Assembly (NCBI GenBank): GCA_031275085.1
Contig: JAISPG010000069.1
Span: 124,001 to 188,000, forward strand
Length of the DNA stretch: 64,000 nucleotides
Reading direction: 5' to 3'
Source: Bacteroidales bacterium
Lineage (GTDB): Bacteria > Bacteroidota > Bacteroidia > Bacteroidales > ML635J-15
Each line of letters begins with the position of its first letter. Position 1 is the stretch's first letter. Of this stretch, positions 46,546 through 55,168 are shown in pieces. The notes below the pieces were generated by a model. It was not told where the DNA came from and did no database searches. It saw nothing but the letters and a program-made list of their open reading frames with translations. Made by a program: the position numbers and the translations under genes.

Positions 46546-48387
46546 TTAACTATTATAAATTTCTTGTGGAATTAATCCATTGCCGTTAATAAATTCATCA
46601 ACGGTATGAAAATATTGCAGATTATTATCTTCCCAATATTCCTTAGAAGCATGTTCGACCATAAATATCTGAAAATGATCCTGCTGTTGATTAATAATAT
46701 AATCAATAAATGAATTTAACAATGTAAACGCATCAAGTAACTTTACCCTGTCGTCTGCTGTATCGCCAAAAGGTATACTCAGTTGGTCAATGAATATAAA
46801 TTGAGGTACATATTTATGTTTTATATTAATAAAATGCTCATGCATTCCTAAAAATAAACATAAGTGCATAAACATGTAATTTGCTTGACTACCAACAACA
46901 TTTAATGGAAATAATTCTCCCACTCGAATCAAATTTAACCTCATTTCCTTTTCGTCAAATACGGTTTTAGCATTTTTATAATCGGATAAGGCTGTTAGTT
47001 GGTCATAGTTGCGTTGTATGCTTTTGTTCAATTCTTCTTTTCTTACATATTTTATTTGCTCAATATTGGTTGGGACTTTTTCTATTTGTGATTTCTCTTC
47101 AATCAAATTATTTAATCTATTTACATCAATGGGTTTATTTGAGTCTCGTTTTAAAATTTGTTCCAAAGCATATTGAATTCGCCCTATTTCGATAAATTTT
47201 TGTCCTTCATTATGGTATTCTATCTTAATTTTGTTTAATTCTTCAATCCGTTTTTCTATACTACTCATTTGGTTTTGTAATTCTTTTATATCTCCTGATA
47301 CTTTCAACGGTTTTTCTGCTTTTTTCGAAAGATTGCTTTTTATTTCTCTCAAAGAAGACTCCAATGAGTCTATAAACATTTTTGTTTCATAAGAATTTAC
47401 TAATTGATCAGATAGTTTTTTATGTAAAACTTCAATAGGCTGAAGGCTATCGGCTGTTTTATTCAAATTTTTCTTATACGCATTATAAGCGGCATTATAT
47501 TGATTTATTGCTGTTATTTGATTTTTAATTGTTGCTTTTTGCTGATTCAAACTTTCGATTTCAGGGAAAAGTTTTGTGTTTTCAGCGGTTTTAATCTTAT
47601 TTGCAACAATATTTTGAATAAGAGAAATTGCCTCGTTTACATCTTCAATAATGTCTGTATATTCAATAAAATTATTCTGTTTACATTTCTCAATTAAAGC
47701 AAAAATGTCTTTGTCAAAGTTGTCTGATTGTTTTTTATTCTTTCTTTCTTGATTCTGTATGCTATCTATTTCTTTTTTTATTTGTTTTAATCGTTCCAAC
47801 ATTTTAATACTCTCGGTATTACTAATGCCAATAACTAAATCAAAAATATGATTAATTGCTGTGTCATATTCTTTTTTGCCAAAAAAATCGGTATCAAAGT
47901 ATGCATCATCGTTACCAATAAGCTTAGCTGTTAGTGCATTAAATAATAAAAAATATCGAAACGAGAAATTAGTGATTTTTTTCTCAAAAGACAACTTTAA
48001 ATCACTCGTAATGCCAAACTCTAAGTCTAATATAGGTTTTATTTCAGCAATCTCTTTGTTGTTTATTGGCTCATTAGGAAATGAGCCATATTCAAAATAT
48101 ATTTCAGGCGAAACAACTCCAGTGTCAGGGCTTTTCCTAACAATAGAAATTTCTTTGTCATTAATTGTAAATCGTATTCCAAACCAACGCACTTTTTCAT
48201 AAATGCCATTTGGTATTTTGACATTTGCAGAAAGCAAACAATAGTCTATGATACTCCAAACACTTGTTTTCCCAGTAGTTGAATCCCCAGTTATTACATT
48301 GACTTTGTCAGGCTCAAAAAAATAACTTTTTGGCTTGCTCGCTTCTTGTTGAAACCATAATTTTATTTCGTGCAAAATGAATTTCAT
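46546..48387 (-). CDS. DUF3732 SMC/Rad50-like ATPase (ABC-3C system)
   Basis: The 613 residues open with an ABC-type Walker A, VITGDSTTGKTSVWSIIDY (about 30-48). Long coiled-coil stretches follow (about 190-330 and 360-460: KQIKKEIDSIQNQERKNKK, ELQNQMSSIEKRIEELNKI). The C-terminal lobe has FIFIDQLSIPFGDTADDR, the Walker B/D-loop region. This is the ATPase of ABC three-component systems, thought to act on nucleic acid in genome conflict. ATGA overlap with the middle component gene confirms the operon. Confidence 0.9.
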   Translation of the reverse strand: MKFILHEIKLWFQQEASKPKSYFFEPDKVNVITGDSTTGKTSVWSIIDYCLLSANVKIPNGIYEKVRWFGIRFTINDKEISIVRKSPDTGVVSPEIYFEYGSFPNEPINNKEIAEIKPILDLEFGITSDLKLSFEKKITNFSFRYFLLFNALTAKLIGNDDAYFDTDFFGKKEYDTAINHIFDLVIGISNTESIKMLERLKQIKKEIDSIQNQERKNKKQSDNFDKDIFALIEKCKQNNFIEYTDIIEDVNEAISLIQNIVANKIKTAENTKLFPEIESLNQQKATIKNQITAINQYNAAYNAYKKNLNKTADSLQPIEVLHKKLSDQLVNSYETKMFIDSLESSLREIKSNLSKKAEKPLKVSGDIKELQNQMSSIEKRIEELNKIKIEYHNEGQKFIEIGRIQYALEQILKRDSNKPIDVNRLNNLIEEKSQIEKVPTNIEQIKYVRKEELNKSIQRNYDQLTALSDYKNAKTVFDEKEMRLNLIRVGELFPLNVVGSQANYMFMHLCLFLGMHEHFINIKHKYVPQFIFIDQLSIPFGDTADDRVKLLDAFTLLNSFIDYIINQQQDHFQIFMVEHASKEYWEDNNLQYFHTVDEFINGNGLIPQEIYNS

Positions 48388-48845
48388 AACTGAATTTTTA
48401 ATAGTTTATAAAGTTGAGTTGTTGAGTGTTTTTGTATAATAGATAAAAATAGTGGGATAACTTTTGTTATTCTATTGAATCTTTCGCCCATAACATTATT
48501 ATCCATATTACTGTTTGTAATACAATGGATTTCTTTACTAATATTTATTTGGTCAGATTTTGATAAAATCATTAGTGAATTTATTGTTATCGGCAATAAT
48601 GATAAATACCTCTTGTTAAACGAGGTGAATAACAATGGTTTATCTTCCATTATTTGTTCTAACGATAATTCGTCGTGTTGATTTTCACATATCTCACTTA
48701 AATATTTTACCGTTCTGTCATCAAACAAAAATGGAAGTATTAAACAAGAACAGGCAATATCCAATGTTTTTATATGTTGTAAGATAGATAAAAACACACA
48801 ACTTGCTAATGCCTCATTGTTATATGTGTAATAAATTTCTTTCAT
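48384..48845 (-). CDS. ABC-3C middle component
   Basis: The 153 residues, mostly helical with a winged-helix feel (NNEALASCVFLSILQHI, LPITINSLMILSKSDQI), lie between the nuclease-type protein and the DUF3732 ATPase with four-base ATGA overlaps on both sides. Position and size match the middle component of ABC three-component systems. The identity rests mainly on context. Confidence 0.8.
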   Translation of the reverse strand: MKEIYYTYNNEALASCVFLSILQHIKTLDIACSCLILPFLFDDRTVKYLSEICENQHDELSLEQIMEDKPLLFTSFNKRYLSLLPITINSLMILSKSDQINISKEIHCITNSNMDNNVMGERFNRITKVIPLFLSIIQKHSTTQLYKLLKIQL

Positions 48846-50047
48846 TGTTTGTTATATTTATTTTCCCAATCATAATGCCAGCCTATTTTTAAATCATCGG
48901 ATAAAGCATAAAAATGTCCATTACTTAGGTCAAGACCAAGAGGTTGAAATCCCTGAATTGACAAATCTTGCCTACGCAAATAGTCAATTAATTCAACGCC
49001 TAAAGCTTTTATTTCATTTTCTAATTCTGTTATCGAAGATCCTTCATCAATTTTTCTATCTATTTGTCTGTATTTTGAACGAAATTCTGTTCGCCACATT
49101 GTTTTATTATTTTTTTCAAATTCATCAATATCTGTGGGCAATAAAATCCCTAAATCCGACCAATCGTTAAAGTTTTTTATTGCATTTAACAACTGAATTG
49201 TATAATTCTGAATTAATTGAACATCTTTATCTTTTTCAATATCTCCAATATCAAGTAATTGTTTTACAAATGTTTGATTTTCTAAATTGTCGAAATCTAA
49301 AAGAGGGTAATTTCTCTTTGGTAAAACTTGTTTTTCGAAAGCGACACTAAAACATTTGCCAAATTGTTTGTTAAAATCCTCAAACGATATTTCAAACTTA
49401 TTCCTATTTGCTCCAATTTCGATATATTTTGTTGCTAATATATTTGCTGTTAAATTATCAAAAATAGCATCGACAAAACGTTCCTGTCGAGTTGTTTTAA
49501 ATATCTTGTTTTTAACTTGGGCAATAATGTTTACAGTATTTGTTTCAATCGTAATTTTTGGCAAAAACACTTTTAATACTGTCTTTCCCAATGAAATAAC
49601 ACTCTGAATATACTTCTTTATGGTCTTATCTGCGGTTCTATTTTTTAATTCTTTTAGTTTTGAGATAACATTATCAATATTCTGATTTGTTCTGAAAGAA
49701 GACAAAGTATCAAGAAATTCATTATTTCCTTCATTTTTATTTGTAACTAAAACAAATGAATGTTTGTTGAGAAAATTTTTGTCTCCTGCTTTGATAAATT
49801 CTGCCCAGTTGCTTAGTGTTTTCCATAAATCAACATCTAATGTTGTGAGATTTTGATTTTCGTTTATAGTATGTTTTGCCTGAAAAAGAATAATTTCATT
49901 TTCTTTTTCAATATGAATATCGTCTTTGACTTCAAAGCCTATTTTTTCTCCTGAGTTTAGTTCAAGAGCCAATAAGACAAAATAATAAAACTGATAGTCA
50001 AAGCCTAATGATTGCGCACCTGCGGTATGTTGCTCTTGTATATTCAT
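48842..50047 (-). CDS. ABC-3C effector with Cap4-like nuclease domain
   Basis: I start at 50047 (MNIQEQHTAGAQSLGF) because the seven residues of a longer frame overlap the small upstream frame. The 401 residues begin with a Cap4/DUF4297-like endonuclease pattern: LGFDYQFYYFVLLAL, then IGFEVKDDIHIEK and the catalytic-type FQAKH. The rest is helical with a wHTH-like end. This is probably the DNA-degrading effector of the system, controlled by the SMC-like ATPase and middle component. Confidence 0.82.
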   Translation of the reverse strand: MNIQEQHTAGAQSLGFDYQFYYFVLLALELNSGEKIGFEVKDDIHIEKENEIILFQAKHTINENQNLTTLDVDLWKTLSNWAEFIKAGDKNFLNKHSFVLVTNKNEGNNEFLDTLSSFRTNQNIDNVISKLKELKNRTADKTIKKYIQSVISLGKTVLKVFLPKITIETNTVNIIAQVKNKIFKTTRQERFVDAIFDNLTANILATKYIEIGANRNKFEISFEDFNKQFGKCFSVAFEKQVLPKRNYPLLDFDNLENQTFVKQLLDIGDIEKDKDVQLIQNYTIQLLNAIKNFNDWSDLGILLPTDIDEFEKNNKTMWRTEFRSKYRQIDRKIDEGSSITELENEIKALGVELIDYLRRQDLSIQGFQPLGLDLSNGHFYALSDDLKIGWHYDWENKYNKQ

Positions 50048-50054
50048 AATTCTG

Positions 50055-50180
50055 TTATTTCGTTTCAATTATCCCCACCTCCTCCTCCGTCAGCCCATAC
50101 AACTCATAAACCATTTTATCAATAGCTTTATCTGTTTCTGCTGCAAATCCTTTAAAATCTAATTCGTCTAATTTTGCCAT
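50055..50180 (-). pseudogene. C-terminal fragment of a restriction-modification methylase
   Basis: A 41-residue frame ends TDKAIDKMVYELYGLTEEEVGIIE, closely resembling the extreme C-terminus of Eco57I-type or type I N6-adenine methylases of Bacteroidota. It starts 2 bases after the neighbouring fragment and overlaps the nuclease gene only at a rejected longer start. It is too short to act as an enzyme. Confidence 0.65.
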
Positions 50181-50182
50181 AA

Positions 50183-50421
50183 CTATTCAATTATCATTTT
50201 CTCAATCTCTTTCTTCGCCTTATCCAACAACAAACTACCATCTTCTTGCAACTGTTTTGCTTGGACAAATTCTTCCGGATTTTGCAGTTTGCGTTTTGTT
50301 TGATTTTTGCAATTATACTGTACGGAAGTACAATCATCGTTAATTACAATATATTTTTAATACCTTTTCGAAATAGTTCGGTCGCTAAAAGTTCTTTTAT
50401 TTCGTCTATATTTTTAGGCAT
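50183..50421 (-). pseudogene. Collapsed restriction-modification gene (N- and C-terminal ends fused)
   Basis: From ATG at 50421 the frame reads MPKNIDEIKELLATELFRKGI and stops. One base over it continues VINDDCTSVQYNCKNQTKRK, then NPEEFVQAKQLQEDG and LLDKAKKEIEKMIIE to a stop at 50183. The first part is like the HSDR_N start of Bacteroidota type I/N-6 methylase proteins and the last like their C-terminus, so most of the gene is deleted and the rest is frameshifted. Confidence 0.7.
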
Positions 50422-50471
50422 ATTCTTTAGTCTATTTAAAGTTTAAAGTTGTTGTTCGTATTCTACTTGCA

Positions 50472-50687
50472 TCATTTTGTTATTATAGTAGGATGGATTA
50501 AATCTCTGACATCAATCTTGAGAAGCGTAGCAATGGTAATTAGATTCTCCATTGATGGTTGCACCTCGTTTGTACACCATCGGGAAATGGTTGTTTCGTT
50601 TTTCCCTAATTGCTCAGCAAGCCATTTATTGGTCTTCCCTTGCTCTGCTAAAACTGCTTTTAATCTGTTAATTGCTTTTCTATTCAT
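50472..50687 (-). CDS. XRE-family regulator (controller-type)
   Basis: The 71 residues are almost entirely one XRE helix-turn-helix: LKAVLAEQGKTNKWLAEQLGKNETTISRWCTNEVQPSMENL, then IATLLKIDVRDLI. Such small regulators precede restriction-modification genes in Bacteroidota. It is intact here although the restriction gene behind it has collapsed, and it probably now governs the ABC-3C operon. Likely operators lie at 50745-50768. Confidence 0.88.
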   Translation of the reverse strand: MNRKAINRLKAVLAEQGKTNKWLAEQLGKNETTISRWCTNEVQPSMENLITIATLLKIDVRDLIHPTIITK

Positions 50688-50705
50688 ATTAATCTACATT
50701 TGATG

Positions 50706-50768
50706 CAAAGATAGTGATTTTTAGTTAGCATCTTGCTTTTTTTATTTTGCGAGTTTTTACCCGCAAAA
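50706..50768 (-). promoter_or_regulatory. Promoter and operator of the XRE regulator / defence operon
   Basis: On the minus strand tatctttg (50706-50713 as caaagata on plus) is a TAnnTTTG -7 box 19 bp before the start. Just upstream TTTTGCG-N10-CGCAAAA (50745-50768) is a dyad, with a further half-site tgcggg near 50780. Confidence 0.55.
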
Positions 50769-50894
50769 TTTTTTTATTCTGCGGGAATTTTTATTACACC
50801 ATTTTCAAAAGTTCATGTTATACAATTCTATTTTTCCGCAAAAACAGATAAAAAAGGAATTGAAAACAAATACATCGTAAAACACTTCCATTCT

Positions 50895-50949
50895 TAGCCA
50901 AACTGTAACAATTCCTACGACACATTGTAACTATCGCATTCTACTTTTG
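50895..50949 (+). promoter_or_regulatory. Pho-box promoter of the TonB receptor gene
   Basis: Half-sites at 50895 (TAGC), 50906 (TAAC) and 50928 (TAAC) are 11 and 22 bp apart. The -7 box tacttttg is at 50942-50949. The sequence and the following leader match the pstA promoter. Confidence 0.85.
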
Positions 50950-51015
50950 CCGTGAAAAATAATGATAAATAGAATGAGCATTCTTAATAAAAAAACAAAG
51001 CAAGAGATAATACAA

Positions 51016-53754
51016 ATGAATGTATTAAAATCAAGAATTTTTAAAGCGGCAAATTACAATCCATTTTTATTACGAATAGCTGTAGCTCTAATGTTTTCTT
51101 TTGTGACTACAGCAATTTTTGCTCAAACCGGCACTATAAAAGGAATTGTAGTTGACAACCAAACCGGAGAACCTCTTATTGGCGCGGCTGTTAGACTTGA
51201 AGGCACTACCAATGGAGCGGCAGCAAGTTTAAGCGGCAACTTCATTATTAATGATGTTCCTGTCGGTACACATACATTAGTCACGTCTTATCTTGGTTAC
51301 TTGCCTCTCACAAAAGATGGCGTTATAGTTGAAGCCGGAAAAGAAACCGAAGTTAAACTATCTTTAAGTTTTAATGCGACTGTTTTAGAAGATGTAACCA
51401 TTACAACTCGTGCCAATCGCGAAAGCGAAAACGCATTGATAATGGATCAAAAGCGAACATTAGTTGCTACGCAAGCCGTTGGTGCTAATGAACTTTCACG
51501 CAAAGGAATTGGTGATGCACAAGCAGCAGTGGCACAAGTTTCGGGCGTTTCACGACAAGAGGGCGTGAAAAATGTCTTTGTTCGCGGACTGGGTGATCGC
51601 TACAATATTACGCTGCTCAACGGGTTTCCCATTCCGTCCGAAGACCCTGAATACAAAAATATTTCATTGGATTTTTTCTCAACGGATATTATCAAAAACA
51701 TCAGCGTAAGTAAAGTATTCAGCGCTAGTGACTACTCCGATGTCGGCGGCGCTATCATCAATATTTCATCAAAAGAATTGGAAGATGATTATGCGTTGGG
51801 AATTGATGTGTCGGGCGGTGTAAATACTGCAGCTGTCGGAACAAGCGGTTTTCTTCGTCAGGACGGTTCCAATTATTTTGGATTTGCCAACACTAAACAA
51901 CCTGAAAATAACCAATTTGATTTCCCCAACAGTTTAGATCCTTCGACGGTGTCACTTCCTTTAAATCACAGTTTTGGCATCTCAGGCGGTAAGTTGTTTA
52001 AACTTGGAAAAAATAAAAACCCACTTTCTTTTTTTGCGGTGGCGGCGCACCAAATAGATTACTCTTTTACAGAAGAAACTATTCGTAATTCCAACACAGC
52101 AGGAACTGTCTGGCAAGACCAAATGGGCGATAAATATTCGCAAAACACCAACCAAATCATCCTTGCAAATCTGAGATACGACATGAATCGCAAGCACAGT
52201 TTGCAGTATAATTTCATGCTTGTTCACGCCAATTATCAATATGTGGGCGACTATTCGGGGTACAATTCCGAGCGTCACCAGGACAGTCCCGAATACATCG
52301 GTTTTATGCGCCGTCAGCAAACCAACGATAATATGTTATTGACAAATCAATTATTGTCGGATTGGGAGTTATCTAAAAAATTGAAATTGGATGTAGGAGT
52401 TTCGTACAACCTTATAACCGGTTTGTTGGAACCCGACAGACGCGAAAACTATTTCTCACAACAGGACGGAGATTCTTATATCCTAACCGGAAGCAATCGG
52501 CAAAAACGTTTTTTCTCCGCACTGACAGAAGATGATATCAATGTAAAAGCCGCTTTGACGTACAAATTCAACAATCGCTCTAAAAACAATCATTTAAAAA
52601 TGGGATATGTTGGTCGTTTTTCCAACACCAATTTCGAAGCCGTTGAATATAATTTTAGTGCGGTAAGCGGTCTCTTTGATGTAGAGAATATAAAATTAGA
52701 CGACTTGTATAACCAAGCAAATCTAACGGATAATAAATTCCGCATGACCACCGGCGATGTCAATACGTATGATGTAACAAAATATATTCACTCCGCATTC
52801 GCAGAAGCATCTTATCAATTTTTGAAAAATTTTAGCGGAAGCATCGGTTTAAGAATGGACATTGTGGATATGGATATCGATTATCAAGTGCAGCACGTCG
52901 CACCCGGAACAGAAGAAAACGACAAAAATTATTTCTTGCCGAACCTCAATTTGAAATACGACATCAATGATAAACATTCCATTCGCTTAGGAGCAAGCAA
53001 GACTTATACATTGCCGCAATCAAAGGAAATTTCGCCCTATCAGTATGTGAATATCTCCTTTGCAAGTCAGGGAAATCCTAATCTGAAACCTTCGGATAAT
53101 TACAATGTGGATTTGAAATGGGATTATTATATAAGTCCAAGCGAGTTGCTTTCGCTTACCGGTTTCTACAAATATATCCAGAATCCGATTGGTCGCGTGG
53201 ACGAAGGTAACTCCGCCGGCTTGCTTACCTACAATAATATCAGCAATCAGGCAACAGTTGGCGGAGTAGAATTGGAGTTCCGTAAAAATATTCTCAACCT
53301 TTGCAATACAGAAAACGAACAAATAAACCGCCTTTCAGTTGGATTGAGCGCATCCTATATTTATACCAATCTCAAACTTGACATTCGCAATACCGAAGTC
53401 CGAAACAGCGCTCTCGAAGGAGCTTCCCCTTTCCTTGTCAATGCTGACATATCCTATAATTTTACGAAAAAAGAGCAAAACTTTGTACTGTCGCTCGTGT
53501 TCAATTATTTCAGCGACCGTATTCATACCATTGGAGCGGGAGGATTTAATGACATTATCGAAGAAAGTATTTCAACACTCAATTTTGTAGCATCCTATAA
53601 ATTCAATAAACATTTTACCCTAAAAATAAAAGCCTCCAATCTGTTAAATCTGTCTTATCGCTTAACACGCGAAAGTTCGTCAGGCGAAAAAATCACGCTC
53701 AACGAATTTAAGAAAGGACATGATTTTAGTCTTGGATTAAGTTACAAATTTTAA
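51016..53754 (+). CDS. TonB-dependent outer-membrane receptor of the Pho regulon
   Basis: I prefer ATG 51016 because it precedes a normal signal peptide (FLLRIAVALMFSFVTTAIFAQ). The in-frame ATG at 50962 adds 18 residues containing MSILNKKTKQ, copied from the pstA start. About 912 residues: carboxypeptidase regulatory-like domain (GTIKGIVVDNQTGEPLIGAAV), plug (GIGDAQAAVAQVSGVSRQEG, VFVRGLGDRYN), then a 22-strand barrel ending in FSLGLSYKF. The Pho box and the lipoprotein gene behind it suggest uptake of an organophosphate or other phosphorus source. Confidence 0.92.
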   Translation: MNVLKSRIFKAANYNPFLLRIAVALMFSFVTTAIFAQTGTIKGIVVDNQTGEPLIGAAVRLEGTTNGAAASLSGNFIINDVPVGTHTLVTSYLGYLPLTKDGVIVEAGKETEVKLSLSFNATVLEDVTITTRANRESENALIMDQKRTLVATQAVGANELSRKGIGDAQAAVAQVSGVSRQEGVKNVFVRGLGDRYNITLLNGFPIPSEDPEYKNISLDFFSTDIIKNISVSKVFSASDYSDVGGAIINISSKELEDDYALGIDVSGGVNTAAVGTSGFLRQDGSNYFGFANTKQPENNQFDFPNSLDPSTVSLPLNHSFGISGGKLFKLGKNKNPLSFFAVAAHQIDYSFTEETIRNSNTAGTVWQDQMGDKYSQNTNQIILANLRYDMNRKHSLQYNFMLVHANYQYVGDYSGYNSERHQDSPEYIGFMRRQQTNDNMLLTNQLLSDWELSKKLKLDVGVSYNLITGLLEPDRRENYFSQQDGDSYILTGSNRQKRFFSALTEDDINVKAALTYKFNNRSKNNHLKMGYVGRFSNTNFEAVEYNFSAVSGLFDVENIKLDDLYNQANLTDNKFRMTTGDVNTYDVTKYIHSAFAEASYQFLKNFSGSIGLRMDIVDMDIDYQVQHVAPGTEENDKNYFLPNLNLKYDINDKHSIRLGASKTYTLPQSKEISPYQYVNISFASQGNPNLKPSDNYNVDLKWDYYISPSELLSLTGFYKYIQNPIGRVDEGNSAGLLTYNNISNQATVGGVELEFRKNILNLCNTENEQINRLSVGLSASYIYTNLKLDIRNTEVRNSALEGASPFLVNADISYNFTKKEQNFVLSLVFNYFSDRIHTIGAGGFNDIIEESISTLNFVASYKFNKHFTLKIKASNLLNLSYRLTRESSSGEKITLNEFKKGHDFSLGLSYKF

Positions 53755-53790
53755 CAAAATACATTTATTCATAATTAAATTTTTAAAGAG

Positions 53791-54957
53791 ATGAAAAAGA
53801 ACAAATTTTTCTTACGATTTTTGGTAGCAGCCGCTTTGACGGCTCCCGTAGTGTTAACGTCTTGCGACAAAGAAGGTGATGACCCAAAGCCTGTAGCCGA
53901 GAACAGCTTATCAGGTTCGGTAACAAATGCCAAAACCCTCGATGCTTCAGTAGTGTATCTGTTGGATGGTCCGCTGATTGTGGAAAACGGCGGTGTATTG
54001 AACATTCCCGCCGGAACGACAATTAAAGCAAAAAAAGGTTTTAGCAATTACATTCTCGTATTGCAAGGCGGTAAAATCAATGTGAGTGGAACAGCTGAAA
54101 GACCTGTGAGAATGACCTCAAATGCAGCCAAGCCGGAAGCAGGCGATTGGGGTGGGCTTATCATTAATGGTCGTGCACCGCTTGCAGGCGGAGCAACCGG
54201 TTCCACCGAGATTAATTCTGCTTACACGTATGGCGGAACTAATGCAGCCGACAATTCCGGTTCAATCACTTACTTGATACTTGAATATACCGGAGCACGT
54301 TCAAGTGCGGATGTTGAACACAATGGACTTACTCTCAATGGCGTTGGTAGCGGAACCGTAATCGAAAATATTTACATTCCTCACGGCTCAGACGATGGAG
54401 TTGAATTTTTTGGCGGAAGCGTAAACGTAAAAAACCTGTTGGTTGTAAATTCTGACGACGATATGTTCGACGTAACACAAGGTTGGAACGGAACGCTCGA
54501 AAATTGCTACGGAATCTGGACGGCAGGTTATTCCAGCACAGAATCGGATGCAAGCGGCGTGGAAGCCGACGGCAACTTTGATGGAAATTTTCCTGACCAC
54601 ACAAATCAATCAAATTTTACCATTAAAAATATGACGATTGATTTAAAATTGGCAGCGAGCAGCAACCCTACACAACAGATGAACAACGTTCTGAAAATTC
54701 GCCGTGGAGCTAAAGCCAATATCATCAATGCATTGGTAAAAGGTAACGGAAACATTAAAAGTGCAGGTGCTGTAATAGATATGACTGATAAAAAAGGAAA
54801 TGGAGACGTTACTTCTACAATCAGTATTACCAATCAGTTAACAAGCAATCCTACCGAATATAAATTTGGAGAAGATGTATTTCCAAATGTAAAAGTAGAA
54901 GCAGGTAATAGCGGTTGTGCTACTAATGTTTTCATCTGGACAGGTTTTCAATTTTAA
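53791..54957 (+). CDS. Surface lipoprotein with right-handed beta-helix, partner of TonB receptor
   Basis: The 388 residues have a lipobox (TSC, cysteine about residue 26). Parallel beta-helix repeats follow: VVYLLDGPLIVENGGVLNIPAGTTIKA, GDWGGLIINGRAPL, ITYLILEYTGA, NIYIPHGSDDGVEFFGGSVNVKNLLV. It begins 36 bases after the receptor gene in the same Pho-controlled transcript. It probably captures or processes the receptor's ligand at the cell surface. Confidence 0.85.
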   Translation: MKKNKFFLRFLVAAALTAPVVLTSCDKEGDDPKPVAENSLSGSVTNAKTLDASVVYLLDGPLIVENGGVLNIPAGTTIKAKKGFSNYILVLQGGKINVSGTAERPVRMTSNAAKPEAGDWGGLIINGRAPLAGGATGSTEINSAYTYGGTNAADNSGSITYLILEYTGARSSADVEHNGLTLNGVGSGTVIENIYIPHGSDDGVEFFGGSVNVKNLLVVNSDDDMFDVTQGWNGTLENCYGIWTAGYSSTESDASGVEADGNFDGNFPDHTNQSNFTIKNMTIDLKLAASSNPTQQMNNVLKIRRGAKANIINALVKGNGNIKSAGAVIDMTDKKGNGDVTSTISITNQLTSNPTEYKFGEDVFPNVKVEAGNSGCATNVFIWTGFQF

Positions 54958-54977
54958 GAGTGTGGCAATATCAATGA

Positions 54978-55008
54978 AAAAAAAGTGTGGGCTTGCCACA
55001 CTTTTTTT
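54978..55008 (+). terminator. Rho-independent terminator
   Basis: AAAAAAAGTGTGG (54978-54990) and its exact complement (54996-55008) form a 13-bp stem with loop GCTTG and a T-run. It ends the receptor-lipoprotein transcript before the pstA Pho box. Confidence 0.9.
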
Positions 55009-55088
55009 GTTCGCCTATTAATCAAAAAACGTTCTTCTTTATATGCTGATAAGTCAAACTGAAACGACAATCCGGAAAAATATATTCT

Positions 55089-55143
55089 TAACCAAACCGT
55101 AACAATATCTACGGCACATTGTAACTATCGCATGCTACTTTTG
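55089..55143 (+). promoter_or_regulatory. Pho-box promoter of pstA-pstB-phoU
   Basis: TAAC at 55089, 55100 and 55122 (11 and 22 bp apart) with the -7 box tacttttg at 55136-55143, 26 bp before the pstA start. Confidence 0.85.
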
Positions 55144-55168
55144 CCATGAAAAATAATGATGAATAAAA

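Noticed and set aside
43533-50687. Pst-related function for the minus-strand operon inside the Pho cluster
   Set aside because: None of its products resembles phosphate uptake or signalling proteins, it has no Pho box, and it runs in the opposite direction.
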